A stretch of 64,000 nucleotides of DNA from Streptomyces fildesensis (GCF_016107395.1 NZ_JAAIKO010000003.1:1-64000), one strand, 5' to 3'. Numbered from the stretch's first letter, positions 16,636 to 29,777 are shown. The notes: generated by a model from the sequence alone, not told the origin. Numbers and translations: made by a program.

Positions 16636-16823
16636 AGACACACCCGCGCGAGCGAGGGCGTGTGCAGATGATGGCACAGCCCGGCAGGCTGTCACCAATC
16701 GCAGACCAGGGTACAAGCCCGTCGGCGTGCAGGGCAAAGAGGATGCGCGCCCTCCAGCGGTGGCTCGCCCACGTTCGGGTGGGTTGCGGGGAAAGCGGCG
16801 CGCGGGACGGTAGGGACTGGGGC

Positions 16824-17483
16824 ATGCGACTCAACGGCCCCGGCCCCCTCGACCGTCCCCTCTCCCGCCCCGTGCCCCACCTCGTGCCCCGTCCCGCGGC
16901 CCGCCGCCGGCCCGGAGCGCGGCTGCCGCTCGCCGCCGTCCTCGGTGTCGTGCTCGCCGCCGGGCTGCCGCTGCTCCTGGCGACCGACGCCGGCGCGACG
17001 CCCTTCGCGCCCGCCGCTTCCGCACTCCTCGCGCCCCCGTCTCCCCCGGAGAACAACCAGCTGACCATCACCGTCGACGACGGAACGGGGAAGGTCACCA
17101 CGACCAGGCTGGACTGCGGACCCGACCAGGACACGCCGGCCGGGCCCGCGACCTCCGGCGGACCGGTGGCCGCACCGGAGCCCCTCGCCCCTTCCACGCT
17201 CCCCGCTCCTCTTCCCGCCCCTTCCACGCTGCCCGCTCCGATCGGGCCGGCCAGGTCCGTGACGGACTCCTGCGATCAGCTGGAGCGGCTGGGCGGTCCC
17301 GTGGGTCCCGTTCCGGCCGGGCAGATGTGCTCGATGATCTACGGCGGATCGCAGACCGCGCAGGTCACAGGGACCTGGCACGGAGCGGCCGTCACGGAGA
17401 AGTACAGCCGGGCCAACGGCTGCGAGGTCGCCCGGTGGAACCGGATGGCACCGGTTCTGCCCGCCGCCACCGGGGGTGCGTGA
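16824..17483 (+). CDS. Secreted subtilisin inhibitor (SSI)-like protein with a Pro-rich insert
   Basis: This 219-residue protein starts at ATG 16824. An Arg-rich N-terminus and the hydrophobic run LAAVLGVVLAAGLPLLLA suggest a signal peptide ending near ATDAGA. The mature part has LTITVDDGTGK and then four Cys, the SSI disulfide count. The region MCSMIYGGSQTAQVTGTWHG matches the SSI reactive-site loop, with Met as the probable P1 residue, followed by YSRANGCEVAR. Between the first and second Cys lies an insert of about 45 residues, Pro/Ala-rich, with a doubled APSTLPAP motif, not seen in classical SSI. It probably inhibits secreted serine proteases. Confidence 0.82.
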   Translation: MRLNGPGPLDRPLSRPVPHLVPRPAARRRPGARLPLAAVLGVVLAAGLPLLLATDAGATPFAPAASALLAPPSPPENNQLTITVDDGTGKVTTTRLDCGPDQDTPAGPATSGGPVAAPEPLAPSTLPAPLPAPSTLPAPIGPARSVTDSCDQLERLGGPVGPVPAGQMCSMIYGGSQTAQVTGTWHGAAVTEKYSRANGCEVARWNRMAPVLPAATGGA

Positions 17484-17711
17484 CGCACGCCACACCAGGG
17501 ACGATCTCGCACCGCACACGCTCGAACACCGAATCCCACAGGGGTACATGGGCATCCGCGGCCGCTCGGCCAACCGCTGCACGTACACTCGCTCTAGTGA
17601 CATGCCATGGCGTCAGCGGCAAGATGGGCCGCCGGTGAGAGCCGATCGCGCGGGTTGCGCGGGGCCACCGCAGGAAGTGCGGTAAGTGCGGTAACAGGGA
17701 GGACGCGTCTC

Positions 17712-21551
<3,840 letters not shown>

Positions 21552-21571
21552 GACCCGACCCGCCGCGGCGA

Positions 21572-23236
21572 TCAGTCCTTCGCCGCCCCGGCGACGTACG
21601 TCACGTCGATCTGCTCCAGCCGGTACTGCTCGCGGATCACCTTCTTGTCGAACTTGCCGACCGAGGTCTTCGGCACGGCCGGGATGATCGCCCAGCGCTC
21701 CGGCAGCTGCCAGCGCGCGATGCGTCCGGCGAGGAACTCCCGCAGCTCCTCGTACGAGACGGTGGCGCCCTCCTTCAGCACGACGGTGGCCAGCGGCCGC
21801 TCGCCCCAGCGCTCGTCGGGCACGGCGACGACCGCGGCCTCGGCGACGTCCGGATGGGCCATGAGCTGGTTCTCCAGGTCGACGGAGGAGATCCATTCGC
21901 CGCCGGACTTGATGACGTCCTTGGCCCGGTCGGTGAGGGTGAGGTAGCCGTCCTGCGTGATGACGCCGACGTCGCCGGTGCGCAGCCAGCCGTCCGGGCT
22001 GAACTTGTCCTCGGGGCGCAGCGGCTCGGCTCCGGCGCCGCCGAAGTAGGAGTTGGCGATCCAGGGGCCGCGTACCTCCAGCTCGCCCGCGGACTCGCCG
22101 TCCCAGGGCATGATCTCGCCCGCCGGGCCGACCAGCCGGGCCTCGACGGAGGCGGGGAAGCGGCCCTGGCTGATGCGGTACGGCCACTCCTGCTCGGCGG
22201 TGAGGCCGGCCGGCGGGTGGGCCATGGTGCCGAGCGGGGAGGTCTCCGTCATGCCCCAGGCGTGGCACAGCCGCACGCCGTGCTCCTCGTACGCCTTCAT
22301 GAGGGAGGGCGGGCAGGCGGAGCCGCCGATGGTGACGGTCGCCATGGAGGAGATGTCGCGCGGCTTGGCCGCGAGCTCGGCGAGCAGGCCCTGCCAGATG
22401 GTCGGGACGGCCGCGGCGTGGCTGGGGCGCTCGCTCTCGATCATCTCGGCGAGCGGGGCGGGCTGCAGGAAGCGGTCCGGCATGAGCATGTTGATGCCGG
22501 TCATGAAGGTGGCGTGCGGCAGTCCCCAGGCGTTGACGTGGAACATCGGGACGACGACGAGGGTCGTGTCGCGGTCCGTGAGACCCATCGACTCGGTCAT
22601 GTTGACCTGCATCGAGTGCAGGTAGATCGAGCGGTGGGAGAAGAGGACGCCCTTGGGGTCGCCGGTGGTGCCCGAGGTGTAACACATGGCGGCGGCGTCC
22701 CGCTCGTCCAGCTCCGGCCAGTCGTACGTGGTCGGGCGGCCGGCCAGCAGTTCCTCGTAGTCGTGCACGGCGGGGCGACAGCCGTCCAGGAGCGAGCGGT
22801 CCCCGGGGCCGACGACCACGATGTGCTCGACGGACTCCAGGGCGGGCAGCAGCGGCGCCAGGAGCGGCAGCAGCGAGCCGTTGACGAGGATGACGCGGTC
22901 GGCGGCGTGGTTGACGATGAACGTCAGCTGCTCGGTGGGCAGCCGCAGGTTCAGGGTGTGCAGCACCGAACCCATGGACGGGATCGCGAGGTAGGCCTCG
23001 ACGTGCTCGGCGTTGTTCCACATGAGGGTCGCGACCCGCTCGTCCCGGGCCACCCCCAGCTCGTCGCGGAGGGCGTTCGCGAGCTGGATCGCCCGGACCC
23101 CGATCTCGCGGAAGGAGCGGCGGTGCGGCTCGGCGTCCCCGGTCCAGGTGGTCACCTGGGACCGGCCGTGCACCAGAGCACCATGGACCAGGATGCGGGT
23201 GACGGTCAGCGGTACGTCCTGCATCGTGCTCAGCAC
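21572..23236 (-). CDS. Long-chain fatty acid:CoA ligase-like AMP-binding enzyme
   Basis: This 554-residue ANL-family ligase starts at GTG 23236, six bases after GGAGG. The ATP-binding loop [18 protein letters not shown] (near residues 185-202), the motif [12 protein letters not shown], the hinge region [17 protein letters not shown] and the catalytic Lys context [12 protein letters not shown] near the C-terminus are all intact. It would activate a carboxylic acid to its CoA thioester through an acyl-adenylate. It converges with the PAS protein gene, 20 bases apart. It is not in the igr-like operon, but may feed acyl-CoA substrates to it (inference). Confidence 0.92.
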   Translation of the reverse strand: MLSTMQDVPLTVTRILVHGALVHGRSQVTTWTGDAEPHRRSFREIGVRAIQLANALRDELGVARDERVATLMWNNAEHVEAYLAIPSMGSVLHTLNLRLPTEQLTFIVNHAADRVILVNGSLLPLLAPLLPALESVEHIVVVGPGDRSLLDGCRPAVHDYEELLAGRPTTYDWPELDERDAAAMCYTSGTTGDPKGVLFSHRSIYLHSMQVNMTESMGLTDRDTTLVVVPMFHVNAWGLPHATFMTGINMLMPDRFLQPAPLAEMIESERPSHAAAVPTIWQGLLAELAAKPRDISSMATVTIGGSACPPSLMKAYEEHGVRLCHAWGMTETSPLGTMAHPPAGLTAEQEWPYRISQGRFPASVEARLVGPAGEIMPWDGESAGELEVRGPWIANSYFGGAGAEPLRPEDKFSPDGWLRTGDVGVITQDGYLTLTDRAKDVIKSGGEWISSVDLENQLMAHPDVAEAAVVAVPDERWGERPLATVVLKEGATVSYEELREFLAGRIARWQLPERWAIIPAVPKTSVGKFDKKVIREQYRLEQIDVTYVAGAAKD

Positions 23237-23305
23237 CGGAAGCCTCCACGGGTTACGTGCGGGTAAGGTCCCGGTGATTCTGCTTCCATACCAGTCGGTA
23301 TGTCA

Positions 23306-23821
23306 CTACCTGGCGCGCAATTCAGGGTCATCGCGCAATTTCCCGAGGGCCCGGGAGACCGCGCTCTTGACCGTGCCGACCGAGACACCGAGGGCTTCGG
23401 CCGTCTGTATCTCGCTCATGTCCTCGTAGTAGCGGAGTACCACCATGGCCCGCTGCCGGGCGGGAAGCCGGGAGATGGCACGCAGCAGCGCGTCGCGCTG
23501 GGCCTGCTGCTCGGTGTGGTCGGGGGCGGTGGACAGCGGCTCGGGGACGTCCTCGGTCGCGAATTCGTCGATGCGGCGCTTGCGCCACTGCGAGGTGCGC
23601 GTGTTGACCAGCGTGCGGCGGACGTAGCCGTCCAGCGCGCGGTGGTCGTCGATGCGGTCCCATGCCAGGTACGTCTTGGTCAGCGCGGTCTGCAGCAGGT
23701 CCTCTGCGTCGCACGGGTTCGCGGTGAGCGAGCGCGCGGTCCGCAGCAGCGTCGGGCCCTTGGCCCGTACGTAGCTGGAGAACTGCATCGTGCTGGTGCT
23801 GGTGCACACAGGCGTGGTCAT
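23306..23821 (-). CDS. SigE-like ECF RNA polymerase sigma factor
   Basis: This 171-residue sigma factor has region 2 from about 14 to 85 (PTLLRTARSLTANPCDAEDLLQ, then TYLAWDRIDDHRALDGYVRR) and region 4 from about 110 to 165 (LPARQRAMVVLRYYEDMSEI, then ALGVSVGTVKSAVSRALGKL). It begins MTTPVCTSTST at ATG 23821 with a weak ribosome binding site; ATG 23788 is an alternative. This subgroup is often called SigE-family in streptomycetes. No anti-sigma gene lies next to it. It is transcribed in the same direction as the ligase gene, 69 bases away. Confidence 0.9.
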   Translation of the reverse strand: MTTPVCTSTSTMQFSSYVRAKGPTLLRTARSLTANPCDAEDLLQTALTKTYLAWDRIDDHRALDGYVRRTLVNTRTSQWRKRRIDEFATEDVPEPLSTAPDHTEQQAQRDALLRAISRLPARQRAMVVLRYYEDMSEIQTAEALGVSVGTVKSAVSRALGKLRDDPELRAR

Positions 23822-24028
23822 GCACTCAACGCTATGAGCGCCGCCCGCCCGGCGGATCCGCCGGAGGTGCCGAAGCGGGATCACCCTGAAGTCGTAGGAC
23901 GGGGGCTGTCCCCACCTCCCGTAGGCGGACCCACCCCTGAGGAAGACAGGCCTGTGGGTGGGGTCAGGAGGTGGGGTCAGGGGCGGGGTCGGGGGCGGGG
24001 TCCGGGCTTCCGGAGGAACGCGGCCGCG

Positions 24029-24874
24029 CTAACCGATCACGGCGACCGGGGCGTCGATGAGGTCGCGGTCGATGTTGATCGTCCGGCCCCCGTACTGCTC
24101 GGTGACGTTCCCCGTGTACTGGTGGATGCGGCTGTGCGGCGTCCAGGCGTCGCGGGGGAGTACCGGCTCGGACTCCAGGGTGGGCGTGACGTTCCAGCGG
24201 GCGTACCAGAGGACGCTCGGCAGGTCGGCGGCGCCGGCGGCGCGGGCCTGCTCCATGTGCATGATGCCGGAGTCCGCGCTGCTGTAGAAGCCCGGGATGT
24301 AGCCGAGCCGGCGCACCTCCTTGTCCCAGGCCTGGACGAAGGCGAGCGTCGGCGCCGTGCAGGACGCGGTGCGGATGTCGTACGACTCCATGTCCAGGTA
24401 CAGGGCGCTGTTCTCGACGAAGCCGAGGTCCTGGGCGCGCTGGACGGCATCCCTGGCCTCGGTCGCACCGCTCCCGCCCGGATTGGCCGTGTCGATCGTG
24501 TACGCCTTCTTCGTGCTGCTCGTCGTGCAGGGCGACTGCGAGCCCACATAGATCGGCAGGATGCTCCAGCCCCCGGTGTTCACGGTCCGCACCCAGGAGG
24601 GGGTGAGGTTCGGCTGCTGCGCGCAGGCGCGGGCCCGGCCGCCGAAGTAGACGCCGACGGCGCCGTACGGGGAGGTGCCGTGCCAGGCCTGCAACGTGTC
24701 GGCGGTCGGGGTCTCGCAGGTCTCGAAGCCGGTGCCCTGGAAGAACCGGGCCCCCTGCAGCGATTCGGCGGAGGGATCGGCCGCCGCGACGCCGCCGCTG
24801 ACCAGGCAGGCCAGCGTCGCCACCGCCGTCAGGACCGAAAGGACATATCGGGTAATCTGCTTGGTTCCACGCAT
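24029..24874 (-). CDS. Secreted DUF1906 (Rv2525c-like glycoside-hydrolase-like) protein
   Basis: This 281-residue protein has a Sec signal (TKQITRYVLSVLTAVATLAC, ending near VAAADP). The mature domain starts with GTGFETCETPTADTLQAWHG and contains GVYFGGRARACAQQ, LPIYVGSQSPC and ALYLDMESYD, the TIM-barrel pattern of the DUF1906 and GH25-like group, with the acidic pair DMESYD where GH25 lysozymes hold catalytic residues. It is probably secreted and acts on or binds the cell wall. I placed the start at ATG 24874; no clear Shine-Dalgarno is visible. Confidence 0.85.
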   Translation of the reverse strand: MRGTKQITRYVLSVLTAVATLACLVSGGVAAADPSAESLQGARFFQGTGFETCETPTADTLQAWHGTSPYGAVGVYFGGRARACAQQPNLTPSWVRTVNTGGWSILPIYVGSQSPCTTSSTKKAYTIDTANPGGSGATEARDAVQRAQDLGFVENSALYLDMESYDIRTASCTAPTLAFVQAWDKEVRRLGYIPGFYSSADSGIMHMEQARAAGAADLPSVLWYARWNVTPTLESEPVLPRDAWTPHSRIHQYTGNVTEQYGGRTINIDRDLIDAPVAVIG

Positions 24875-24935
24875 GGCGCGAGTCAACGCGCCCGTCGGGG
24901 CGACCCCGGGCAGACACGCCCGCCCCACCACCCGT

Positions 24936-26120
24936 TCAGCCGTCTGCCGAGAGCACCAGCCCCGACGTCGGAACGCCTGTTCCGGCGGTGACCAGCACGT
25001 TCGAAGCGCCCGCCACCTGGTTGACGCTGCTCCCGCGCAACTGGCGGACGCCCTCGGCGATGCCGTTCATCCCGTGCAGATACGCCTCGCCGAGCTGACC
25101 GCCGTGGGTGTTCACCGGCAGCCGGCCGTCGATCTCCAGACCACCGCCGGCGGCGAAGTCCGCCGCCTCCCCCGGTCCGCAGAAGCCGAACTCCTCCAGC
25201 TGCATCAGCACGAACGGGGTGAAGTGGTCGTAGAGCACCGCCGTGTCGATGTCGGCCGGCGTCAGCCCGGAGGTCCGCCACAGCTGGCGGGCGACCACCC
25301 CCATCTCCGGCAGCCCGGTCAGATCGTCGCGGTAGAAGCTCGTCATCTGCTCCTGCGCGCGGCCGGCGCCCTGCGCGGCGGCGGCGATCACCGCGGGCGC
25401 GTGCCGCAGATCGCGGGCCCGCTCCGGCGACGTCACGACGATCGCCTGGCCGCCGTCCGTCTCCTGGCAGCAGTCCAGCAGCCGCAGCGGCTCGACGATC
25501 CAGCGCGAGGCGGCATGGTCGGCGAGGGTGATCGGCTTGCCGTGGAAGTACGCGGCGGGGTTGTTCGCGGCATGGCGGCGGTCGGCGACCGCGACCGGGC
25601 CGAAAGCCGACGGATCGAGCCGGAAGGCGTGCAGATACCGCTGCGCCGCCATCGCGACCCACGACGCGGGGGTGAGGAGACCGGACGGCAGATTGGCGCC
25701 GAGCGCCACCCCTTCGGCGGAGGGGTCCCGCTGCTGCACCCCCGATCCGAACCGCCGGCCCGACCGCTCGTTGAACGCGCGGTAGCAGACGACCACGTCG
25801 GCCACCCCGGTCGCCACCGCCATGGCCGCCTGCTGCACGGTCGCGCAGGCCGCCCCGCCGCCGTAGTGGATCCGCGAGAAGAACGACAGCTCACCGATGC
25901 CGGCCGCCTGGGCGACCGTGATCTCCGGGCTGGTGTCCATGGTGAACGTGACCATGCCGTCGACGTCGGCGGGCGTCAGCCCGGCATCGTCCAGCGCCGC
26001 CTGTACGGCCTCCACGGCGAGCTTCAGCTCGCTGCGGCCCGAGTCCTTGGAGAACTCCGTCGCCCCGATCCCGGCGATCGCGGCACGGCCGCCGAGGCTG
26101 TCGCGGTTGCGGACGCTCAT
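24936..26120 (-). CDS. Thiolase-fold lipid-transfer protein (Ltp2-like)
   Basis: This 394-residue thiolase-superfamily protein begins AAIAGIGATEFSKDSGRSE and contains HYGGGAACATVQQA, with Cys at the thiolase nucleophile position. YDHFTPFVLMQLEEFGFC and the ending LPVNTHGGQLGEAYLHGMNG are typical of SCP-x/Ltp2 enzymes. In mycobacteria Ltp2 is a retro-aldolase that removes propionyl-CoA from the steroid side chain and needs a DUF35 partner. Here the DUF35 domain is on the MaoC fusion three genes upstream. It is the last gene of the operon, and its ATG overlaps the MaoC stop (ATGA). Confidence 0.88.
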   Translation of the reverse strand: MSVRNRDSLGGRAAIAGIGATEFSKDSGRSELKLAVEAVQAALDDAGLTPADVDGMVTFTMDTSPEITVAQAAGIGELSFFSRIHYGGGAACATVQQAAMAVATGVADVVVCYRAFNERSGRRFGSGVQQRDPSAEGVALGANLPSGLLTPASWVAMAAQRYLHAFRLDPSAFGPVAVADRRHAANNPAAYFHGKPITLADHAASRWIVEPLRLLDCCQETDGGQAIVVTSPERARDLRHAPAVIAAAAQGAGRAQEQMTSFYRDDLTGLPEMGVVARQLWRTSGLTPADIDTAVLYDHFTPFVLMQLEEFGFCGPGEAADFAAGGGLEIDGRLPVNTHGGQLGEAYLHGMNGIAEGVRQLRGSSVNQVAGASNVLVTAGTGVPTSGLVLSADG

Positions 26121-26581
26121 ACGGCTGCCTCCGGGGTGGGGCTCGGGACCGGGGTCGGGAGCATGACGGTGGCTGTTCCGGTGACGTGATGGCCGAGCTT
26201 GTTGACGCCGAGGACGGCGATCTCGACGTTCTCTCCTGACGTGTCGGCTTCGACGGACGTCACCTTGCCGGTCAACACCATCTCGTCACCCGGATAGTTG
26301 GGCGCGCCCAGCCGGATCCGCACCGCCCGCAGCACCGCCCCGGGCCCGGCCCATTCGGTGATGTAGCGGCCGACCAGGCCGTTCGTGGTGAGGATGTTCA
26401 TGAAGATGTCCGGCGAGCCCTTCTCCCGGGCGAGCTCCACGTCGTGGTGCACGTCCTGGAAGTCCCGCGAGGCGATGGCACCCGCGACGATCAGCGTGCG
26501 GGTCACCGGGACGCGCAGCGGCGGCAGTCCGTCACCCGCCCGCACGGAGCCGGCCGGCGTCCGGACCGGGGACTGCGTCAT
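26117..26581 (-). CDS. MaoC-family hot-dog hydratase (ChsH1-like)
   Basis: This 154-residue single hot-dog protein has PVTRTLIVAGAIASRDFQDV, followed by HHDVELAREKGSPDIFMNIL, the MaoC pattern with His-His-Asp, and APNYPGDEMVLTGKV. In the igr pathway ChsH1 pairs with the MaoC half of ChsH2 to hydrate a side-chain enoyl-CoA; a standard R-hydratase has two hot-dog folds, so a heteromeric enzyme with the upstream fusion protein is likely. It overlaps both neighbours by four bases (ATGA), showing tight translational coupling. Confidence 0.88.
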   Translation of the reverse strand: MTQSPVRTPAGSVRAGDGLPPLRVPVTRTLIVAGAIASRDFQDVHHDVELAREKGSPDIFMNILTTNGLVGRYITEWAGPGAVLRAVRIRLGAPNYPGDEMVLTGKVTSVEADTSGENVEIAVLGVNKLGHHVTGTATVMLPTPVPSPTPEAAV

Positions 26582-27585
26582 ACGGCCTCCTCGGTGTCGG
26601 GTGCGCCCAGCAGCACACCGAGTTCGGCGAGCACTTCCGCGCCGCCGCCCAGATACGCGTCCAGCTGCCGTCCCCACAGGAAGTGCCGGTGGACGGGGTG
26701 TTCGAGGTCCGCGCCGATTCCGCCGTGCAGATGCTGACCGGCGTGGACGACGCGTTTGCCGCCCTCGGACGCCCACCAGGCGGCGGTCAGGGCGTGGGAG
26801 GCAGCGGGCAAGTGGTTATCGAGGCGCCAGGCCGCCTCGTAGGCGGTGACGCGGATCGCCTCGGTGTCCATGTGCGCGTCGGCGGCGCGCAGCAGCACGC
26901 CCTGGTTCGTGGAGAGCGGACGCCCGAACTGCTCGCGTACGGAGGTGTACGCGACGGCCCGCGCCAGCGACCCGGCGCAGACCCCGGCCTGCAGCCCCGC
27001 GAAGGCGGTACGGGCCCGTGCGAGGACCTCCCCGTAGGCGGACGCGTCACCGAGCGGCTCGGCGGGCGTGCCGTCCAGTACGAGCCGGGCGGCCGCCCAG
27101 GGGGCGGTGGTGTCGACGGGCTCCGCGCCGGCCGGGACCGGCAGCCAGAACAGCCGCGTCCCGGTACCCGTCGCGGCGGGGACGAGGACGTGCGTGGCCT
27201 CGCGCAGCCACGGCACGACGGGGAAGGTGCCGGTCAGGCGCCAGCCGTCACCGCTCGCGACGGCCCGCGCGGACCGGTGCGGGAAGGCGCCCGTGGCGAT
27301 GTACGAGCCGTCGCGCAGACCGGGCAGCAGCCGGGCGCGCTGCTCGTCCGTACCGTACGCGGCGACCGGCAGCAGACCGTAGGCGCAGGTCGCGGCGAGC
27401 GGGATCCCGGCGGTCCTGCGGCCCGCCTCCTCCAGCAGCAGCACCAGGCCCAGCAGCCCGATCTCCTCGACGGCGGCCACCAGCCCGGCCTCGCACAGCG
27501 CCTTCCACGGCTCGGCGCTGCGGTCGAGAATCCCGGCCGCCAGATCGCGGGCCGCCTGCTGCTCCTCGGTGGGTGCGAAGTCCAT
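26578..27585 (-). CDS. Acyl-CoA dehydrogenase, short form (ChsE1/FadE28-like subunit)
   Basis: This 335-residue dehydrogenase-fold subunit opens with MDFAPTEEQQAARDLAAGIL. It has SVREQFGRPLSTNQGVLLRA in the C-terminal helical domain and GGKRVVHAGQHLHGGIGADL near the end. It is shorter than the usual 380-400 residues. In steroid side-chain pathways such short FadE proteins form alpha2-beta2 heterotetramers with a longer partner. The longer partner is probably the 398-residue dehydrogenase two genes upstream. It starts one base after the MaoC-DUF35 stop. Confidence 0.88.
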   Translation of the reverse strand: MDFAPTEEQQAARDLAAGILDRSAEPWKALCEAGLVAAVEEIGLLGLVLLLEEAGRRTAGIPLAATCAYGLLPVAAYGTDEQRARLLPGLRDGSYIATGAFPHRSARAVASGDGWRLTGTFPVVPWLREATHVLVPAATGTGTRLFWLPVPAGAEPVDTTAPWAAARLVLDGTPAEPLGDASAYGEVLARARTAFAGLQAGVCAGSLARAVAYTSVREQFGRPLSTNQGVLLRAADAHMDTEAIRVTAYEAAWRLDNHLPAASHALTAAWWASEGGKRVVHAGQHLHGGIGADLEHPVHRHFLWGRQLDAYLGGGAEVLAELGVLLGAPDTEEAV

Positions 27586-27586
27586 G

Positions 27587-28555
27587 TCAGTCCTCCACCG
27601 ACCGGAAGACGGGCAGCGTGAACTCGCCGTCGACCGTCAGGAATTCGAGCGTCACGGGCAGACCCGCGCGCACCTTGTCGTACGGAATTCCCGTGACGTT
27701 GCCGAGGATCCGCACACCCTCCGCCAGCTCGACGAGGGCGACGGCGTACGGCGGGTCGAAGGCGGGGAACGGCGGATGGTGCATGACGACATAGCTGAAG
27801 ACGGTGCCCTCGCCCGCGGCCCGGACGGTGTCCCAGTCCGGTGAGCCGCACGCGTTGCAGCCCGGCAGCCACGGCAGCCGCAGCGTGCCGCAGCCGGAGC
27901 AGCGCTGGATGAGCAGCTCGTGCCGCTCCAGGCCCTCCCAGTAAGCGGCGTTGTCGCGGTTGATCACCGGTCGGGGGCGCCGCGCGGCGGGCTTGGCGGT
28001 CTTCGCGGTGGTTGCGGTGTTGGAGGTCTTCGCGGTGGTTGCGGTGTTGGAGGTCTTCGCGGTGGTTGCGGGCGCGTACTTGAGGATGCGGAAGCGGTGG
28101 GTGCCGGACAGCTCGCCGTTCGCCTGGACGTCCATCCGCGTCGTGACGAAGTGGCCGGTGCCGAGCTTCGTGGTCTTGCGCGGCGAGATGGACTCGATGA
28201 CGGCGTCGAACGTGATCCGGTCGCCGGGACGCAGCGGCCGGAGGTACTCCTGCTCGCAGTCGGTCGCGACGACCGAGGTGCAGCCGGCCTCGTCGAGGAG
28301 CGCGAAGACATCGTCGTAGGCGCTGGAGCGCGCGGTGCCCGCGGTGTGGCCGGAGAGCCCGCCCATGGTCCACACCTGGAGCATGGTGGCGGGCGCGGAT
28401 CCGTCGGCGGGGACGGGGTGGCCCATCGCCTCGCACCAGTGGCGGATCATCGGCTCGTTGACCGGGTCCTTGCCCTCGCCGCCGGCCGCGGCGGTCCGCC
28501 CCACGTAGACCTTGAGCCGCTCGTACAGATCCCCGGCCACTGCCTCGTCCGTCAC
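27587..28555 (-). CDS. MaoC-like hydratase fused to a DUF35 OB-fold/zinc-ribbon domain (ChsH2-like)
   Basis: This 322-residue protein starts at GTG 28555, which overlaps the previous stop (GTGA). Residues about 1-155 are a MaoC-like N-terminal domain (LRPGDRITFDAVIESISPRK). Residues about 190-322 are a DUF35 domain with a zinc ribbon CSGC...CNAC and an OB fold (GTVFSYVVMHHPPFPAF). The order matches mycobacterial ChsH2, in which the DUF35 part activates the Ltp2 aldolase. The linker holds a tandem nonapeptide TTAKTSNTA repeated 2.7 times, a feature I do not know from ChsH2. Confidence 0.88.
   Translation of the reverse strand: MTDEAVAGDLYERLKVYVGRTAAAGGEGKDPVNEPMIRHWCEAMGHPVPADGSAPATMLQVWTMGGLSGHTAGTARSSAYDDVFALLDEAGCTSVVATDCEQEYLRPLRPGDRITFDAVIESISPRKTTKLGTGHFVTTRMDVQANGELSGTHRFRILKYAPATTAKTSNTATTAKTSNTATTAKTAKPAARRPRPVINRDNAAYWEGLERHELLIQRCSGCGTLRLPWLPGCNACGSPDWDTVRAAGEGTVFSYVVMHHPPFPAFDPPYAVALVELAEGVRILGNVTGIPYDKVRAGLPVTLEFLTVDGEFTLPVFRSVED
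27998..28071 (-). repeat. 27-bp tandem repeat encoding the interdomain linker
   Basis: Two identical 27-bp units (27998-28024, 28025-28051) and a third partial unit (28052-28071) are in frame and encode a Thr/Ala/Lys/Asn nonapeptide between the MaoC and DUF35 domains. Perfect identity suggests recent slippage and possible length variation. Confidence 0.9.
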
Positions 28556-29748
28556 CGCTTGCTCCTCTTCATCCCGAGCCGCATCGTCGCGACGATCTCC
28601 CGCTGGACCTCGCTGACGCCGCCGCCGAAGGTGTTGATCTGCGCGGCCCGGTTCATCCGTTCCAGTTCGCCGTTCTCCCCGCCTCTGACGAGAGCGGTCT
28701 CCCCGACCGCTTCCTGGAGCGCGCGGTAGACCTCGATCGCGCTCTCGGTACCGGCGAACTTCACGCCCGACGCGTCGCCCGGGGTGAGGGTGCCGGCGCC
28801 GACGTCCTGGACCAGGCGCCAGTTGAGCAGCCGGGTCGCGGAGAGCCGGGCGTGGGCCTCGGCCAGCCGGGACGCGACCCAAGGGGTGTCGATCCGGCGG
28901 GTGCCGTCCTCGTCGGGCGTACGGGCGCTCGCGAGGGCCGCGTCGTAGAAGTCCTCGGCCTGCATGCCGATGGCCGCCAGCGCGACCCGCTCGTGGTTGA
29001 GCTGGTTGGTGATCAGCGACCAGCCGGCGTTCTCCTCGCCGACGAGGTTCCCGTACGGGACGCGGATCGCGTCGTAGTAGGTGGCGCTGGTGGTCTGGCC
29101 GCCGACGGTGTGGATCGGGGTCCAGGAGAAGCCGGGGGCGTCGGTCGGGACGAGGATGATCGAGATGCCCTTGTGCTTGGGGGCCTCGGGGTCGGTGCGG
29201 CAGGCGAGCCAGATCCAGTCGGCGCCCTGGGCGTTGCTGGTGAAGGTCTTGCTGCCGTCGATCAGCCACTCACCGGCTCCGCCGGGACCGTCGCTGTCGG
29301 CCTTGTCGGGTCCGGTTCTGACGGCGCGGGTGCGGAGGGAGGCGAGGTCGGTGCCGGCGTCCGGTTCGGTGTAACCGATCGCGAAGACGCAGTCGCCGGA
29401 GAGGATCCGCGGGAGGAAGTACTCCTTCTGCGCGGGCGTCCCGAACTTCATCAGGGTCGGGCCGACGGTGTTGAGCGTGACCATCGACACGGGAGCACCG
29501 GCCCGGTAGGACTCGTCGAAGAACACGAACTGCTCGTCGGGGCCGCGGCCCTGTCCGCCGTACTCGGTGGGCCAGCCGAGGCCCAGCAGGCCGTCGGCGG
29601 CGATCCGGCGGAGGAGACCTCGGGCGAGCGGGCCGCCGGGCGGCTCGGCCCGGAGGGCTTCGCGGGTCTCCTCGGGTATCAGACGGCCGAAGTACTCGCG
29701 CAGCTCGGCCCGTAGCCGGTGCTGGCGCGGGGTGGGGGCGAGGTGCAC
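28552..29748 (-). CDS. Acyl-CoA dehydrogenase, full-length (ChsE2/FadE29-like subunit)
   Basis: This 398-residue FAD-dependent dehydrogenase contains FAIGYTEPDAGTDLASLRTR (FAD and substrate segment), WLIDGSKTFTSNAQGADWIW and the C-terminal NTFGGGVSEVQREIVATMRL. I chose GTG 29748 because GGAGG lies eight bases upstream; GTG 29763 is also possible. It is the first gene of the five-gene operon and probably forms a heterotetramer with the short dehydrogenase to oxidise a steroid propionyl-CoA side chain. A palindrome lies about 30 bases upstream. Confidence 0.9.
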   Translation of the reverse strand: MHLAPTPRQHRLRAELREYFGRLIPEETREALRAEPPGGPLARGLLRRIAADGLLGLGWPTEYGGQGRGPDEQFVFFDESYRAGAPVSMVTLNTVGPTLMKFGTPAQKEYFLPRILSGDCVFAIGYTEPDAGTDLASLRTRAVRTGPDKADSDGPGGAGEWLIDGSKTFTSNAQGADWIWLACRTDPEAPKHKGISIILVPTDAPGFSWTPIHTVGGQTTSATYYDAIRVPYGNLVGEENAGWSLITNQLNHERVALAAIGMQAEDFYDAALASARTPDEDGTRRIDTPWVASRLAEAHARLSATRLLNWRLVQDVGAGTLTPGDASGVKFAGTESAIEVYRALQEAVGETALVRGGENGELERMNRAAQINTFGGGVSEVQREIVATMRLGMKRSKR

Positions 29749-29777
29749 GGCGACGGCCTCCACGGGTTCGCAGATTT

